In this document: positions 47,311-54,738 of the stretch, one piece after another
Layout: the number at the start of each line of letters is the position of its first letter
Numbering within the stretch: the first letter of the stretch is position 1
Assembly: GCF_012395835.1 (NCBI RefSeq)
Contig: NZ_JAAZSQ010000002.1
Span: 153,632-217,631 of the forward strand
Reading direction: 5' to 3'
Source of the DNA: Arthrobacter mobilis
GTDB taxonomy: Bacteria; Actinomycetota; Actinomycetes; Actinomycetales; Micrococcaceae
Length of the DNA: 64,000 bases
Translations under genes and position numbers: made by a program
The notes under the pieces: model-generated
Told to the model about the DNA's origin: nothing
Database searches by the model: none
The model's input: the letters and a program-made list of their open reading frames with translations, nothing else

Positions 47311-47650
47311 GACTGCGGCCGGGCGGCCGCCCGGGCCGGAGCCTGCCCCCGAGCGTGCCCGCTGGCTTGCGGTCCTGGACGAGCTGGAAGCGCAGCTGGC
47401 CGCGGCGTCCGCAGCCCGGGGCGGCGGTGCCCGCCTGCAGGCTGCGGCAGCCTGGACCGCACCCAAGGACCTCGGCCCCCTGCCGGAGGACCTGGTGGAC
47501 CGGGCCACCAGGCTGGCGGCGGCACAGCAGGAGGCCATCGCCGCGCTGCGCTCGGCAGTGCGTTCGGCCAGGCAGCAGTCCGCGTACCTGGACGCCGTGC
47601 CCAAGGCCTCCGGTCCGGGAGCCGCGGTGTATCTGGACCTCAACGGTTAA
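47303..47650 (+). CDS. Unknown small flagellar-operon protein (FliT-like position)
   Basis: Unrecognised 115-aa protein between fliS and the flgB promoter. Starts at TTG 47303, overlapping the end of fliS, with cagggag 9 nt before it. Helical, Ala/Arg-rich, with no signal or membrane segment: ARWLAVLDELEAQLAAASAA and RATRLAAAQQEAIAALRSAV are amphipathic helices, and it ends QSAYLDAVPKASGPGAAVYL. Genes at this place in other bacteria often encode FliT-type chaperones; that is a position-based guess. Confidence 0.65.
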   Translation: MPETAAGRPPGPEPAPERARWLAVLDELEAQLAAASAARGGGARLQAAAAWTAPKDLGPLPEDLVDRATRLAAAQQEAIAALRSAVRSARQQSAYLDAVPKASGPGAAVYLDLNG

Positions 47651-47668
47651 TTCCCCTCGGGAAACTGC

Positions 47669-47696
47669 TAACGCACTGCATCAGGCCTGCCGATAG
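47669..47696 (+). promoter_or_regulatory. Sigma-28 promoter of the flgB operon
   Basis: TAAC (47669-47672), 16 nt, GCCGATAG (47689-47696), 77 nt before flgB. One nt longer spacer than the other two sigma-28 promoters. Confidence 0.75.
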
Positions 47697-47772
47697 CGCG
47701 AAGTGAGCATGGATCGCTCACCACCTCAGGCCACGGATCGGCCGCCTCACCGCGAGTGAAGATGGTTTTGCC

Positions 47773-48114
47773 GTGTTCAATTCCGTAACCGCCGTGGCGC
47801 TGGAGAGCGCCTTGGACGGGCTTGCGCTGCGCCAGCGCACCATTGCGAACAATATCGCCAATGTGAACACTCCTGGCTACCAGGCCAAGCGGGTGGCCTT
47901 CGAGGAGGTGTTGGCCCGGTCCGTGCAGGCCGGTGACGGCCGTGCGGCGGCGAGCCTGTCCCGGTCCCTGGAGCCCACCCGCACCGATGGCAGCAACGTC
48001 AACCTGGACACCGAGACCCTCTCCAACGTGGAGACGGTGCTGCGCTACCAGTTCGCCGCCCGCGCAGCCGAGGGCAGCTTCACCAGCGTCCGCACGGCCA
48101 TGAGGACCAGCTGA
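47773..48114 (+). CDS. flgB: Flagellar proximal rod protein FlgB
   Basis: Rod subunit. 113 aa. ALESALDGLALRQRTIANNI plus ANVNTPGYQAKRVAFEE is the rod-protein N-terminal motif. Start is GTG at 47773 with a weak ribosome site; an ATG at 47762 is out of frame. Overlaps flgC by 1 nt. First gene of a 12- to 13-gene basal body-hook operon. Confidence 0.94.
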   Translation: MFNSVTAVALESALDGLALRQRTIANNIANVNTPGYQAKRVAFEEVLARSVQAGDGRAAASLSRSLEPTRTDGSNVNLDTETLSNVETVLRYQFAARAAEGSFTSVRTAMRTS

Positions 48115-48506
48115 TGACCTTCGACGCGATCGGGATCGCCGGCACCGGCCTGACCCTGCACCGCAAATGGCTTGATGCCGTCTCGGACAATCTGGCCAAT
48201 GCCAACAACGCCACCGGCACGGACGGCTCCGCCTTCCAGGCCCGCTACGTGCTGGCCCGTGAAGGTGAGGGCAACAGCGGCGCGTATGTGGCCGGCGCGG
48301 CCTGGGGCGACGCCGCCGGCCGGCTCGTGCACGAGCCGGACCATCCGCTGGCCGACGCCGAAGGCTACGTGCGCTACCCGGAGATCGACATGGCCGAACA
48401 GATGGGCCATCTCATTCTGGCCCAGCGCGGCTACCAGGCCAATGCCGCTGTCGTGGATCGGGCCAAAGCCACCTACGAGGCAGCCCTGCAGATTGGACGG
48501 TCCTGA
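48114..48506 (+). CDS. flgC: Flagellar rod protein FlgC
   Basis: Rod subunit. 130 aa. FDAIGIAGTGLTLHRKWLDA then VSDNLANANNATG at the N-terminus, and the C-terminal VRYPEIDMAEQMGHLILAQR with GYQANAAVVDRAK. Overlaps both neighbours by 1 nt. Confidence 0.96.
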   Translation: MTFDAIGIAGTGLTLHRKWLDAVSDNLANANNATGTDGSAFQARYVLAREGEGNSGAYVAGAAWGDAAGRLVHEPDHPLADAEGYVRYPEIDMAEQMGHLILAQRGYQANAAVVDRAKATYEAALQIGRS

Positions 48507-48832
48507 TGCCCGTGCCCGCCGTCTCCGGCATTCCTGCCGCCATCGGCCAGGTCCAGGGCGTCGCCGGGACCGGCTACCTCTCCGCTGCCAGCGGGGCCCC
48601 GGGCACGGGCGGTACCGGGTTTGCCTCCGCGCTGGCCGGGGCGGTGGACAATGTGCAGCAGCTGCAGTCCACCTCCAAGGAACTGGCCATTCAGGCCGTT
48701 ACCGGGGACCTGGCCGACATCCATACCGCCACCCTGGCCTCCACCCGCGCCCAGGTCACCCTGGAATTGGTGGCCGCGGTCCGCAACAAGGGTGTTGACG
48801 CGTTCAACGAGATCATGAGGATGCAGGCCTGA
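48506..48832 (+). CDS. fliE: Flagellar hook-basal body protein FliE
   Basis: Adapter between the MS ring and the rod. 108 aa. The C-terminal TLASTRAQVTLELVAAVRNK-like stretch and DAFNEIMRMQA end are diagnostic. Tightly packed between flgC and fliF. Confidence 0.94.
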   Translation: MPVPAVSGIPAAIGQVQGVAGTGYLSAASGAPGTGGTGFASALAGAVDNVQQLQSTSKELAIQAVTGDLADIHTATLASTRAQVTLELVAAVRNKGVDAFNEIMRMQA

Positions 48833-50499
48833 TGCCCCCCACGATTTCCTCCTGGTTCGGGCGCCTGGGCGAGGCAGTGCGCAGCTTCACGGTGGCCCAG
48901 CGCACGATCGCGCTGATCGGTGCAGCCGCCGTCGTCCTCGGCATCGTTGCGCTCTCGGCCTGGCTCTCCAAACCCGCCTACAGCCCGCTGTTCTCCGGCC
49001 TGCAGGCCGCGGACGCGAACAGCATCGTGGAGCAGCTGCGCACCGACGGGGTGCCGTACGAGCTGGCCAACGGCGGCAGCACCATCATGGTGCCCGAGGA
49101 GAATGTCTACGACCAGCGGCTCAAGGCCGCCGCCAGCGGGCTGCCGACCTCCGCCACCCAGGGCTACTCGCTGCTGGACGACATGGGCGTGACCTCCTCG
49201 GAGTTCCAGCAGTCCATCACCTACAAGCGTGCGCTCGAGGGCGAACTGGCGGCCACCCTCTCCGCGATGGACGGCGTCAAGACCGCCTCGGTACGGCTGG
49301 CCATCCCGGAGGAGACCGTCTTCTCCGAGCAGCAGGCCGATGCCACCGCATCGGTGTTCGTCGAGACGGAGAACGGCGTGCAGCTGGGCGCGGACCAGGT
49401 CCAGGCCATGGTGCATCTGACCTCCGCCTCGATCGACGGGCTGGACCCGGCCAATGTGGCAGTGGTCGATGCCAGCGGCAAGGTGCTCTCCGCCGTCGGC
49501 GTGGGCGCGGCCGGCAGCGCGGACCAGCAGGCCTCGGATTACGAGGAGCGCGTGCGCGGCTCCGTGCAGCAGATGCTGGACAAAGTGGTCGGGCCGGGCA
49601 ACGCCAGCGTGGTGGTGGCCGCGGACATGAGCTACGAATCCGCCGAGCGGGTGGAGGAAACCTTCACCACGCCCGAGGACGCCCCCGCCCTGAACGAATC
49701 CACGGAAACGGAGGAGTACACCGGCTCCGGCGGAGGTTCCGCCGGCGTGCTGGGCCCGGACAACATTGCAGGTCCGGCCGACGGCGGCGGGGACGGCACC
49801 TTCAGTTCCGAGTCCACCACCCGCAACAACGCCGTCAACAAGGTCACCGAGAACCGGACCATCCCGGCAGGGGTGCTCAACCGCCAGACGGTTTCGGTGG
49901 CCGTGGACCAGCAGGCCGCCGCCGGCCTGGACATGGCGAACCTGGCCTCGCTGGTCTCGTCCGCCGCGGGCATCAACCCCGACCGCGGGGACGAGGTCAC
50001 CGTCGAGGTCATGCCGTTCAACACCGCCGGTGCGCAGCAGGCGGCCGAGGCCCTGGCCGCGGCACAGGCGGAGGAGGCCGCCAAGCGGCAGGCCGAGCTG
50101 ATCCGCACGCTGATCATCGTCGGCGGCATCGTGCTGCTGACCATCATTGCCCTGCTGGTCTACGCCCGCTGGTCCCGCCGGCAGAACCGCGAGCCGGTGG
50201 ACTTCGGCGATCTGGAGCAGGTCACCCCCGAGCTGGAGGCTGCGGAGCCGCTGGCACCGGTCGTGCGCCAACCGCGGACTGCGCCGGTGGCGGCCGCGCC
50301 GGTGGCGCCCGCGCCCGTGCTGCGGCAGGTGGAACCGGCGACGACGGCGATTCCGCTGCCGGTTCCGGTGTCGGAACTGGACCCGCAGGCCGCGGCCGCC
50401 GAACGCAAGCGGGCCGAGATCGAGGCCCTGGCCGGCAGCGATCCGGAGCGCACGGCCGAATTTCTGCGGAGCCTGATGGATGACAGGACCCCGGCATGA
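48832..50499 (+). CDS. fliF: Flagellar MS-ring protein FliF
   Basis: Membrane ring on which the flagellum is built. 555 aa with two membrane helices, near residues 24-46 (IALIGAAAVVLGIVALSAWL) and 423-445 (TLIIVGGIVLLTIIALLVYA). YSPLFSGLQAADANSIVEQL, ALEGELAATLSAMDGVKTAS and VRLAIPE are signatures. The C-terminal cytoplasmic end (AEFLRSLMDDR) should bind FliG. Overlaps fliG by 4 nt. Confidence 0.96.
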   Translation: MPPTISSWFGRLGEAVRSFTVAQRTIALIGAAAVVLGIVALSAWLSKPAYSPLFSGLQAADANSIVEQLRTDGVPYELANGGSTIMVPEENVYDQRLKAAASGLPTSATQGYSLLDDMGVTSSEFQQSITYKRALEGELAATLSAMDGVKTASVRLAIPEETVFSEQQADATASVFVETENGVQLGADQVQAMVHLTSASIDGLDPANVAVVDASGKVLSAVGVGAAGSADQQASDYEERVRGSVQQMLDKVVGPGNASVVVAADMSYESAERVEETFTTPEDAPALNESTETEEYTGSGGGSAGVLGPDNIAGPADGGGDGTFSSESTTRNNAVNKVTENRTIPAGVLNRQTVSVAVDQQAAAGLDMANLASLVSSAAGINPDRGDEVTVEVMPFNTAGAQQAAEALAAAQAEEAAKRQAELIRTLIIVGGIVLLTIIALLVYARWSRRQNREPVDFGDLEQVTPELEAAEPLAPVVRQPRTAPVAAAPVAPAPVLRQVEPATTAIPLPVPVSELDPQAAAAERKRAEIEALAGSDPERTAEFLRSLMDDRTPA

Positions 50500-51515
50500 T
50501 CGAACAGCTGGGTACCCTGACCGGGACGCAGAAGGTGGCCATCGTGCTGATGCAGATGGACCAGGGGCGTGCCGCCCAGGTCATGAAGCAGTTCAGCGAG
50601 GCCGAGGCCGAGAAGATCACCGCCGAGATCGTCGGTCTCGAGCGCGTGGAGCCGGAGCTGGCGGAGAAGGCGCTGGCGGAGTTCCACGAGCTGACCCTCC
50701 GGGGCCGTCCCCGCCCGCGCGGGGGCCGCAGCTTCGCGGCCGGCCTGCTGGCGGCCTCCTTCGGTGCGGAGAAGGCCGCGGGCGTGCTGGACCGCCTGGC
50801 CTCCAGCCTGGCTGGCAAGCCGTTCGAGTTCCTGGAGGACGCCGAATCCGGGCAGGTGGTCACGCTGCTCGCCGACGAGCTGCCGCAGACCATTGCCCTG
50901 GTGCTGGCCCACCTGCGGCCGGACCAGGCTTCGGCCGTGCTCGCCGGCTTCCAGGACGAACAGCGGGCCGAGGTGGCCCGCTGTATTGCCACCATGGGCA
51001 CGGCCACGCCCGAGGCGGTCGGCATCGTCGCGGACACGCTGCGGTCCCGGGCCGGCTCGCTGGTGGCGCCGAAGCAGGCGGTGGAGGTGGTCGGCGGCAT
51101 CCAGCCGCTGGTGGACATCATCAACCGCGCGGACATCGCCACCGAACGCGCGGTGCTCGAGGGGCTGGAACTGCGGGATCCGCAGCTGGCCGAAGAGGTG
51201 CGCTCGCGCATGCTCACCTTCGAGGACATCATCAAGCTGGAACCGCGGGACATCCAGCAGGTGCTGCGCGGCATCGACGCCGCGGTCCTGGCGGTGGCCA
51301 TGAAGGGCGCCGGCGAACAGGTCATCGAGTTGATCCGGCGGAACGTCTCCGAGCGCAACCGGGAGATTCTCGACGACGAGATCAGGAACGTGGGCCCCGT
51401 GCGCATGTCCCAGGTGGAGGAAGCCCGCGCTGACATCGTACGCGCCATCCGCAGCCTGGAAGCGGACGGGCTGATCACCGTCCAGCGCGCCGACGAGGAC
51501 GAATATGTCTACTGA
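50496..51515 (+). CDS. fliG: Flagellar motor switch protein FliG
   Basis: Rotor protein that takes torque from the stator. 339 aa, three armadillo-like domains. TGTQKVAIVLMQMDQGRAAQ at the N-terminus, EHPQ-like region replaced by ELPQTIALVLAHLRPDQASA, and the C-terminal FEDIIKLEPRDIQQVLRGID with GPVRMSQVEEARADIVRAI. Its end overlaps fliH by 11 nt. Confidence 0.96.
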   Translation: MIEQLGTLTGTQKVAIVLMQMDQGRAAQVMKQFSEAEAEKITAEIVGLERVEPELAEKALAEFHELTLRGRPRPRGGRSFAAGLLAASFGAEKAAGVLDRLASSLAGKPFEFLEDAESGQVVTLLADELPQTIALVLAHLRPDQASAVLAGFQDEQRAEVARCIATMGTATPEAVGIVADTLRSRAGSLVAPKQAVEVVGGIQPLVDIINRADIATERAVLEGLELRDPQLAEEVRSRMLTFEDIIKLEPRDIQQVLRGIDAAVLAVAMKGAGEQVIELIRRNVSERNREILDDEIRNVGPVRMSQVEEARADIVRAIRSLEADGLITVQRADEDEYVY

Positions 51516-52113
51516 GGCGCGGTTTTCGCCGCTGAGCTACCCTGCGCTGCCGGACAGCCGGCAGGAGCGCGTGGAAGAGCAGGCCCGGGCCCGCGGCCAC
51601 GCGGCCGGTTATGCCGCCGGACTGCGCGCGGCGGCGGTGGCGGTCAAGGAACAGCAGGCCCGGCTGCAGGCCGAGCACGAGGCGGCGGTGCGGAACGGGC
51701 AGGCCCGCGTGGAGCAGACGGTGCAGGCGCTGAACATGGCTGTCCGCGCCCTGCAGCAGCGCACGGTTCCGGTCCTGGCGGACGCGCAGGACACCCTGGC
51801 GGCAGCAGCGCTGGAGCTGGCCGAGGCGGTGCTGGGCTGCGAACTGGCCGACGGCGGGCGCGGCGCCCGCGCCGCTGTGGCCCGTGTGCTGCAGCAGGTG
51901 GATGCCGCCAGCGTGCAGAAGGTGCGCATGCACCCTGCCGACCTGACGGTGCTTGATCCCGACGTCCGGGGCCGGGCCGGGGTGGAGTTTGTCCCGGACT
52001 CCTCCTTGGCGCGCGGCGATGCCGTCGCCGAGTTCGCCGACGGCTACCTGGACGCGAAGATCGGCACTGCCCTGGCCCGTGCCAAGGCAGCGCTGCTGGG
52101 GGAGGGGCCGTGA
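51505..52113 (+). CDS. fliH: Flagellar export ATPase regulator FliH
   Basis: Peripheral stalk of the export ATPase. 202 aa. A long helical Glu/Arg/Ala-rich middle (ARLQAEHEAAVRNGQARVEQ) with a GHAAGYAAGLRAA start reminiscent of FliH GxxxG repeats, and a C-terminal domain VRMHPADLTVL ... FADGYLDAKIGTALARAK. Starts within fliG and shares GTGA with fliI. Sequence conservation in this family is low; the position is decisive. Confidence 0.88.
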   Translation: MSTEARFSPLSYPALPDSRQERVEEQARARGHAAGYAAGLRAAAVAVKEQQARLQAEHEAAVRNGQARVEQTVQALNMAVRALQQRTVPVLADAQDTLAAAALELAEAVLGCELADGGRGARAAVARVLQQVDAASVQKVRMHPADLTVLDPDVRGRAGVEFVPDSSLARGDAVAEFADGYLDAKIGTALARAKAALLGEGP

Positions 52114-53576
52114 CGGCGACGGCGGTGGATCGTTGGTCGAGCAGCGAGGAACGAGCGGATCGGGACCAAGGGGAACGAGCCTACCGGGATCCGGTGGCCG
52201 GTTCTGCTTCCTCCCGGGATCTTGGGACGGTCGCAGATCGACCTGCCCGGCCGGCGGAGGTTTGGCGCCCGCATGCGGCCCGGTTCGCCGCCGCGTGCGC
52301 CGCGGCCCGGCCCGAACGGGTCGGCGTGGTCTCCTCGGTGGTGGGCCTCGCCGTCGAAATTACCGGACTGGACTGTGCCATCGGCGAACTCGTGACCATC
52401 GGCGGGTTCCCGGGGATCGAGGCCGAAGTGGTGGCCGCGGACCGGACCAGCGTGCGCTGCATGCCGCTGGGCACGCTGGCCGGCATCAGCCCCGGCGCCC
52501 CGGCCCGGGCCAAGGGCGCGCCGGTGCTGGTGCCCACCGGCAGTTCGCTGTTCGGCCGTGTGCTCGACGGGCTGGGCCGGCCGGTCGACGGCAAGGGGCC
52601 GCTGCGCCCGGACGCGCTGGTGCCGCTGGACAACGCCCCGCCCGCCGCGATGCGGCGGGCCCGCATTGACACCCCGCTGCAGCTGGGCGTGCGCGCACTG
52701 GACACGCTGACCACCGTGGGCCGGGGCCAGCGCATGGGCCTGTTCGCCGGCTCCGGCGTCGGCAAATCCTCGCTGCTGTCCATGATTGCCCGCGGCACCG
52801 ACGCCCAGGTGTCGGTGATCGCGCTGGTCGGCGAGCGCGGGCGCGAGGTCCGCGAATTCCTCGAGGACGACCTGGGACCGGAGGGTCTGGCCCGGTCCAT
52901 CGTGGTGGTCTCCACCTCGGACGAACCGGCCCTGATGCGCCTGCGTGCAGCCTTCGTGGCCACCCGGATCGCCGAGTCCTTCCGGGAGCGCGGGGCGGAT
53001 GTGGTGCTGATGATGGACTCGCTCACGCGCGTGGCCATGGCCCAGCGCGAGATTGGCCTGTCCGTGGGCGAGCCCCCGGCTACCCGCGGCTACCCGCCGT
53101 CGACCTTCTCGGTGCTGGCGCGGCTGCTGGAGCGCGCCGGGACCGCCGGGGCCGGCTCCGTCACCGGGATCTACACGGTGCTGGTGGACGGCGACGACCA
53201 CAACGAGCCGGTCGCCGACGCCGCACGGTCCATTCTGGACGGGCACGTGGTGCTGGAGCGGAAGCTGGCCGTGGCCGGGCATTTCCCGGCCATCGACCCG
53301 CTGGCCTCGATTTCCCGGGTGGCCTCCAAGGTCAACCCCCAGGAGCGCACCCGGCTGGCCGCCGGCCTGCGCAGGGTGCTGGCTGCCCGCAGGGGGGCGC
53401 AGGACCTGCTCGACGTCGGCGCGTACCAGCGCGGGTCCAATCCGCTGGTCGATGCCGCGGTGGACCACGAGGACGAGATCAACCTGTTCCTGCAGCAGCG
53501 CATGGACGAGCAGACCCCGGCCGGACAGGCCTGGGAGCACCTGCGCCGGCTGGCCGCGACCCTTGGAGGTATCTGA
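52110..53576 (+). CDS. fliI: Flagellar export ATPase FliI, with REP-like sequence in its N-terminus
   Basis: F1-like ATPase energising flagellar export. 488 aa. Walker A GSGVGKSS with Lys219, Walker B region VVLMMDSLTRVAMAQRE, and VGEPPATRGYPPSTFSVL. The conserved fold begins around residue 69 (ERVGVVSSVVGLAVEI). The first 50 residues are unusual: nt 52134-52168, residues 9-20, are an imperfect palindrome like the REP elements scattered in actinobacterial genomes. The GTG start is nonetheless credible, with ggggagggg and a 4-nt overlap with fliH. Confidence 0.95.
   Translation: MTATAVDRWSSSEERADRDQGERAYRDPVAGSASSRDLGTVADRPARPAEVWRPHAARFAAACAAARPERVGVVSSVVGLAVEITGLDCAIGELVTIGGFPGIEAEVVAADRTSVRCMPLGTLAGISPGAPARAKGAPVLVPTGSSLFGRVLDGLGRPVDGKGPLRPDALVPLDNAPPAAMRRARIDTPLQLGVRALDTLTTVGRGQRMGLFAGSGVGKSSLLSMIARGTDAQVSVIALVGERGREVREFLEDDLGPEGLARSIVVVSTSDEPALMRLRAAFVATRIAESFRERGADVVLMMDSLTRVAMAQREIGLSVGEPPATRGYPPSTFSVLARLLERAGTAGAGSVTGIYTVLVDGDDHNEPVADAARSILDGHVVLERKLAVAGHFPAIDPLASISRVASKVNPQERTRLAAGLRRVLAARRGAQDLLDVGAYQRGSNPLVDAAVDHEDEINLFLQQRMDEQTPAGQAWEHLRRLAATLGGI
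52134..52168. repeat. REP-like palindromic element inside fliI
   Basis: A 35-nt imperfect palindrome starts tggtcgagcagcgag and ends gcggatcgggacca. It keeps the fliI reading frame (residues WSSSEERADRD). Similar ggtcgag...gagacc palindromes are common dispersed repeats in actinobacteria (from memory). No second copy was noticed in this window. Confidence 0.55.
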
Positions 53577-54004
53577 TGTCCCGTTCCTTCCCGCTGGCCG
53601 GTCTGCTCAGGCTGCGCCGGCTTCAGCAGGACCAGGCGGCGGGTGAACTCGCCGCCGCCAATGCCCGGCTGCAGGAAAACGGCAGGAACATCATGCAGGC
53701 CCGCGACCTGCTGGGCGCTACCGTCAGCGAGGTCCCGGATACGGCCGCCCTGCATGCGGTCGCGGCGGCCCGGGCCTCCTCGCGCAGCATGCTCGCGGAC
53801 CTGCAGGCGGCCGAACAGCTGCGCCGGGGCGAGGCGGAGCAGGCCCGGCTGGCCTTCCAGGAGGCCCGGGCACAGGCCATCGGGCTGGAGAAGCTCGAAG
53901 CCAGGCACGCCCTGGCCGCGGCGGCCGAGGAACTGCGCGGCGAGCAGGTGGTGCTGGACGAGATTGCCTCCGGCAGTTGGCAGCGCGGGGAGGGCAGCCG
54001 GTGA
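53576..54004 (+). CDS. fliJ: Flagellar export protein FliJ-like
   Basis: Predicted central stalk/chaperone of the export ATPase. 142 aa, almost wholly coiled coil: LAGLLRLRRLQQDQAAGELA start, and QLRRGEAEQARLAFQEARAQ in the middle. Identification rests on length, coiled-coil character and place after fliI, since the family varies widely. Overlaps both neighbours (1 and 4 nt). Confidence 0.8.
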   Translation: MSRSFPLAGLLRLRRLQQDQAAGELAAANARLQENGRNIMQARDLLGATVSEVPDTAALHAVAAARASSRSMLADLQAAEQLRRGEAEQARLAFQEARAQAIGLEKLEARHALAAAAEELRGEQVVLDEIASGSWQRGEGSR

Positions 54005-54738
54005 GCGTGTCCGACATGCTGGGGCGGGTCCAGCAGATCCAGTCCACCCTGAGCCAGCTTGAGCGCCGGCCGTCCGTGCCGGCCGGCACCGTCTCTTCCG
54101 CAGGCACCGTCTCTTCCGCAGGGGCTGCGGACGGCGCCGGCACCAATGCCGCCTCCGCGGCCGCCTTCGCCCAGGCGCTCGGCGCCGCCGCCGGGACCGC
54201 GCCTGCGGCCGGCGGCATTTCCCCGGGCAGCCCGACCGGCGCGGACCTGGTGGCGGCGGCGAAGAAGTACATCGGCCTGCCCTACGTCTGGGGCGGCACG
54301 GACCCCGCCGTCGGGCTGGACTGTTCCGGCTTCGTCCAGCGGGCGTTCAAGGACCTGGGCATCGATATCCCGCGGGTGACCTGGGACCAGATGACGTCCG
54401 GGACCGAGGTCGCATCGCTGGCCCAGGCCCGGCCCGGGGACCTGCTGTTCACCCGCGGCGGGGGCCACGTGTCCATCTACCTGGGCAATGGCAAGGCCGT
54501 CGATGCCCCGCAGCCCGGGGACACCATCCAGATCCGCGACGCCTGGGAGAACGACGGCAACATCACCACCATCCGCCGGCTGCTGCCCGCCGGCACAGCG
54601 GCCGCGGCCCAGGCCCGGCCGGCTGTGCCCGCGGCTGCCGCGGACGGCTACGGCAGCTCCGGTGCCTCCGGCACGACGGCGCTCGCCGACCTGGTGGCCG
54701 CCGCGCAGGCATCGCTGGTGCCAGGGGGAGCGGCATGA
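54001..54738 (+). CDS. NlpC/P60 (C40) peptidase of the flagellar operon
   Basis: Putative peptidoglycan endopeptidase that could open the cell wall for the rod, in place of FlgJ. 245 aa: an N-terminal helix, an Ala/Gly/Ser-rich linker (about residues 25-80), then the C40 domain with YIGLPYVWGGTDPAVGLDCS (nucleophile Cys108) and GGGHVSIYLG (His156). The usual third polar residue position reads VDAP (Asp168) where many homologues have His. No signal peptide is present, so export through the flagellar system is inferred. A VSSAG repeat in the linker is duplicated exactly at DNA level (54088-54123 region). Confidence 0.88.
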   Translation: MSVSDMLGRVQQIQSTLSQLERRPSVPAGTVSSAGTVSSAGAADGAGTNAASAAAFAQALGAAAGTAPAAGGISPGSPTGADLVAAAKKYIGLPYVWGGTDPAVGLDCSGFVQRAFKDLGIDIPRVTWDQMTSGTEVASLAQARPGDLLFTRGGGHVSIYLGNGKAVDAPQPGDTIQIRDAWENDGNITTIRRLLPAGTAAAAQARPAVPAAAADGYGSSGASGTTALADLVAAAQASLVPGGAA

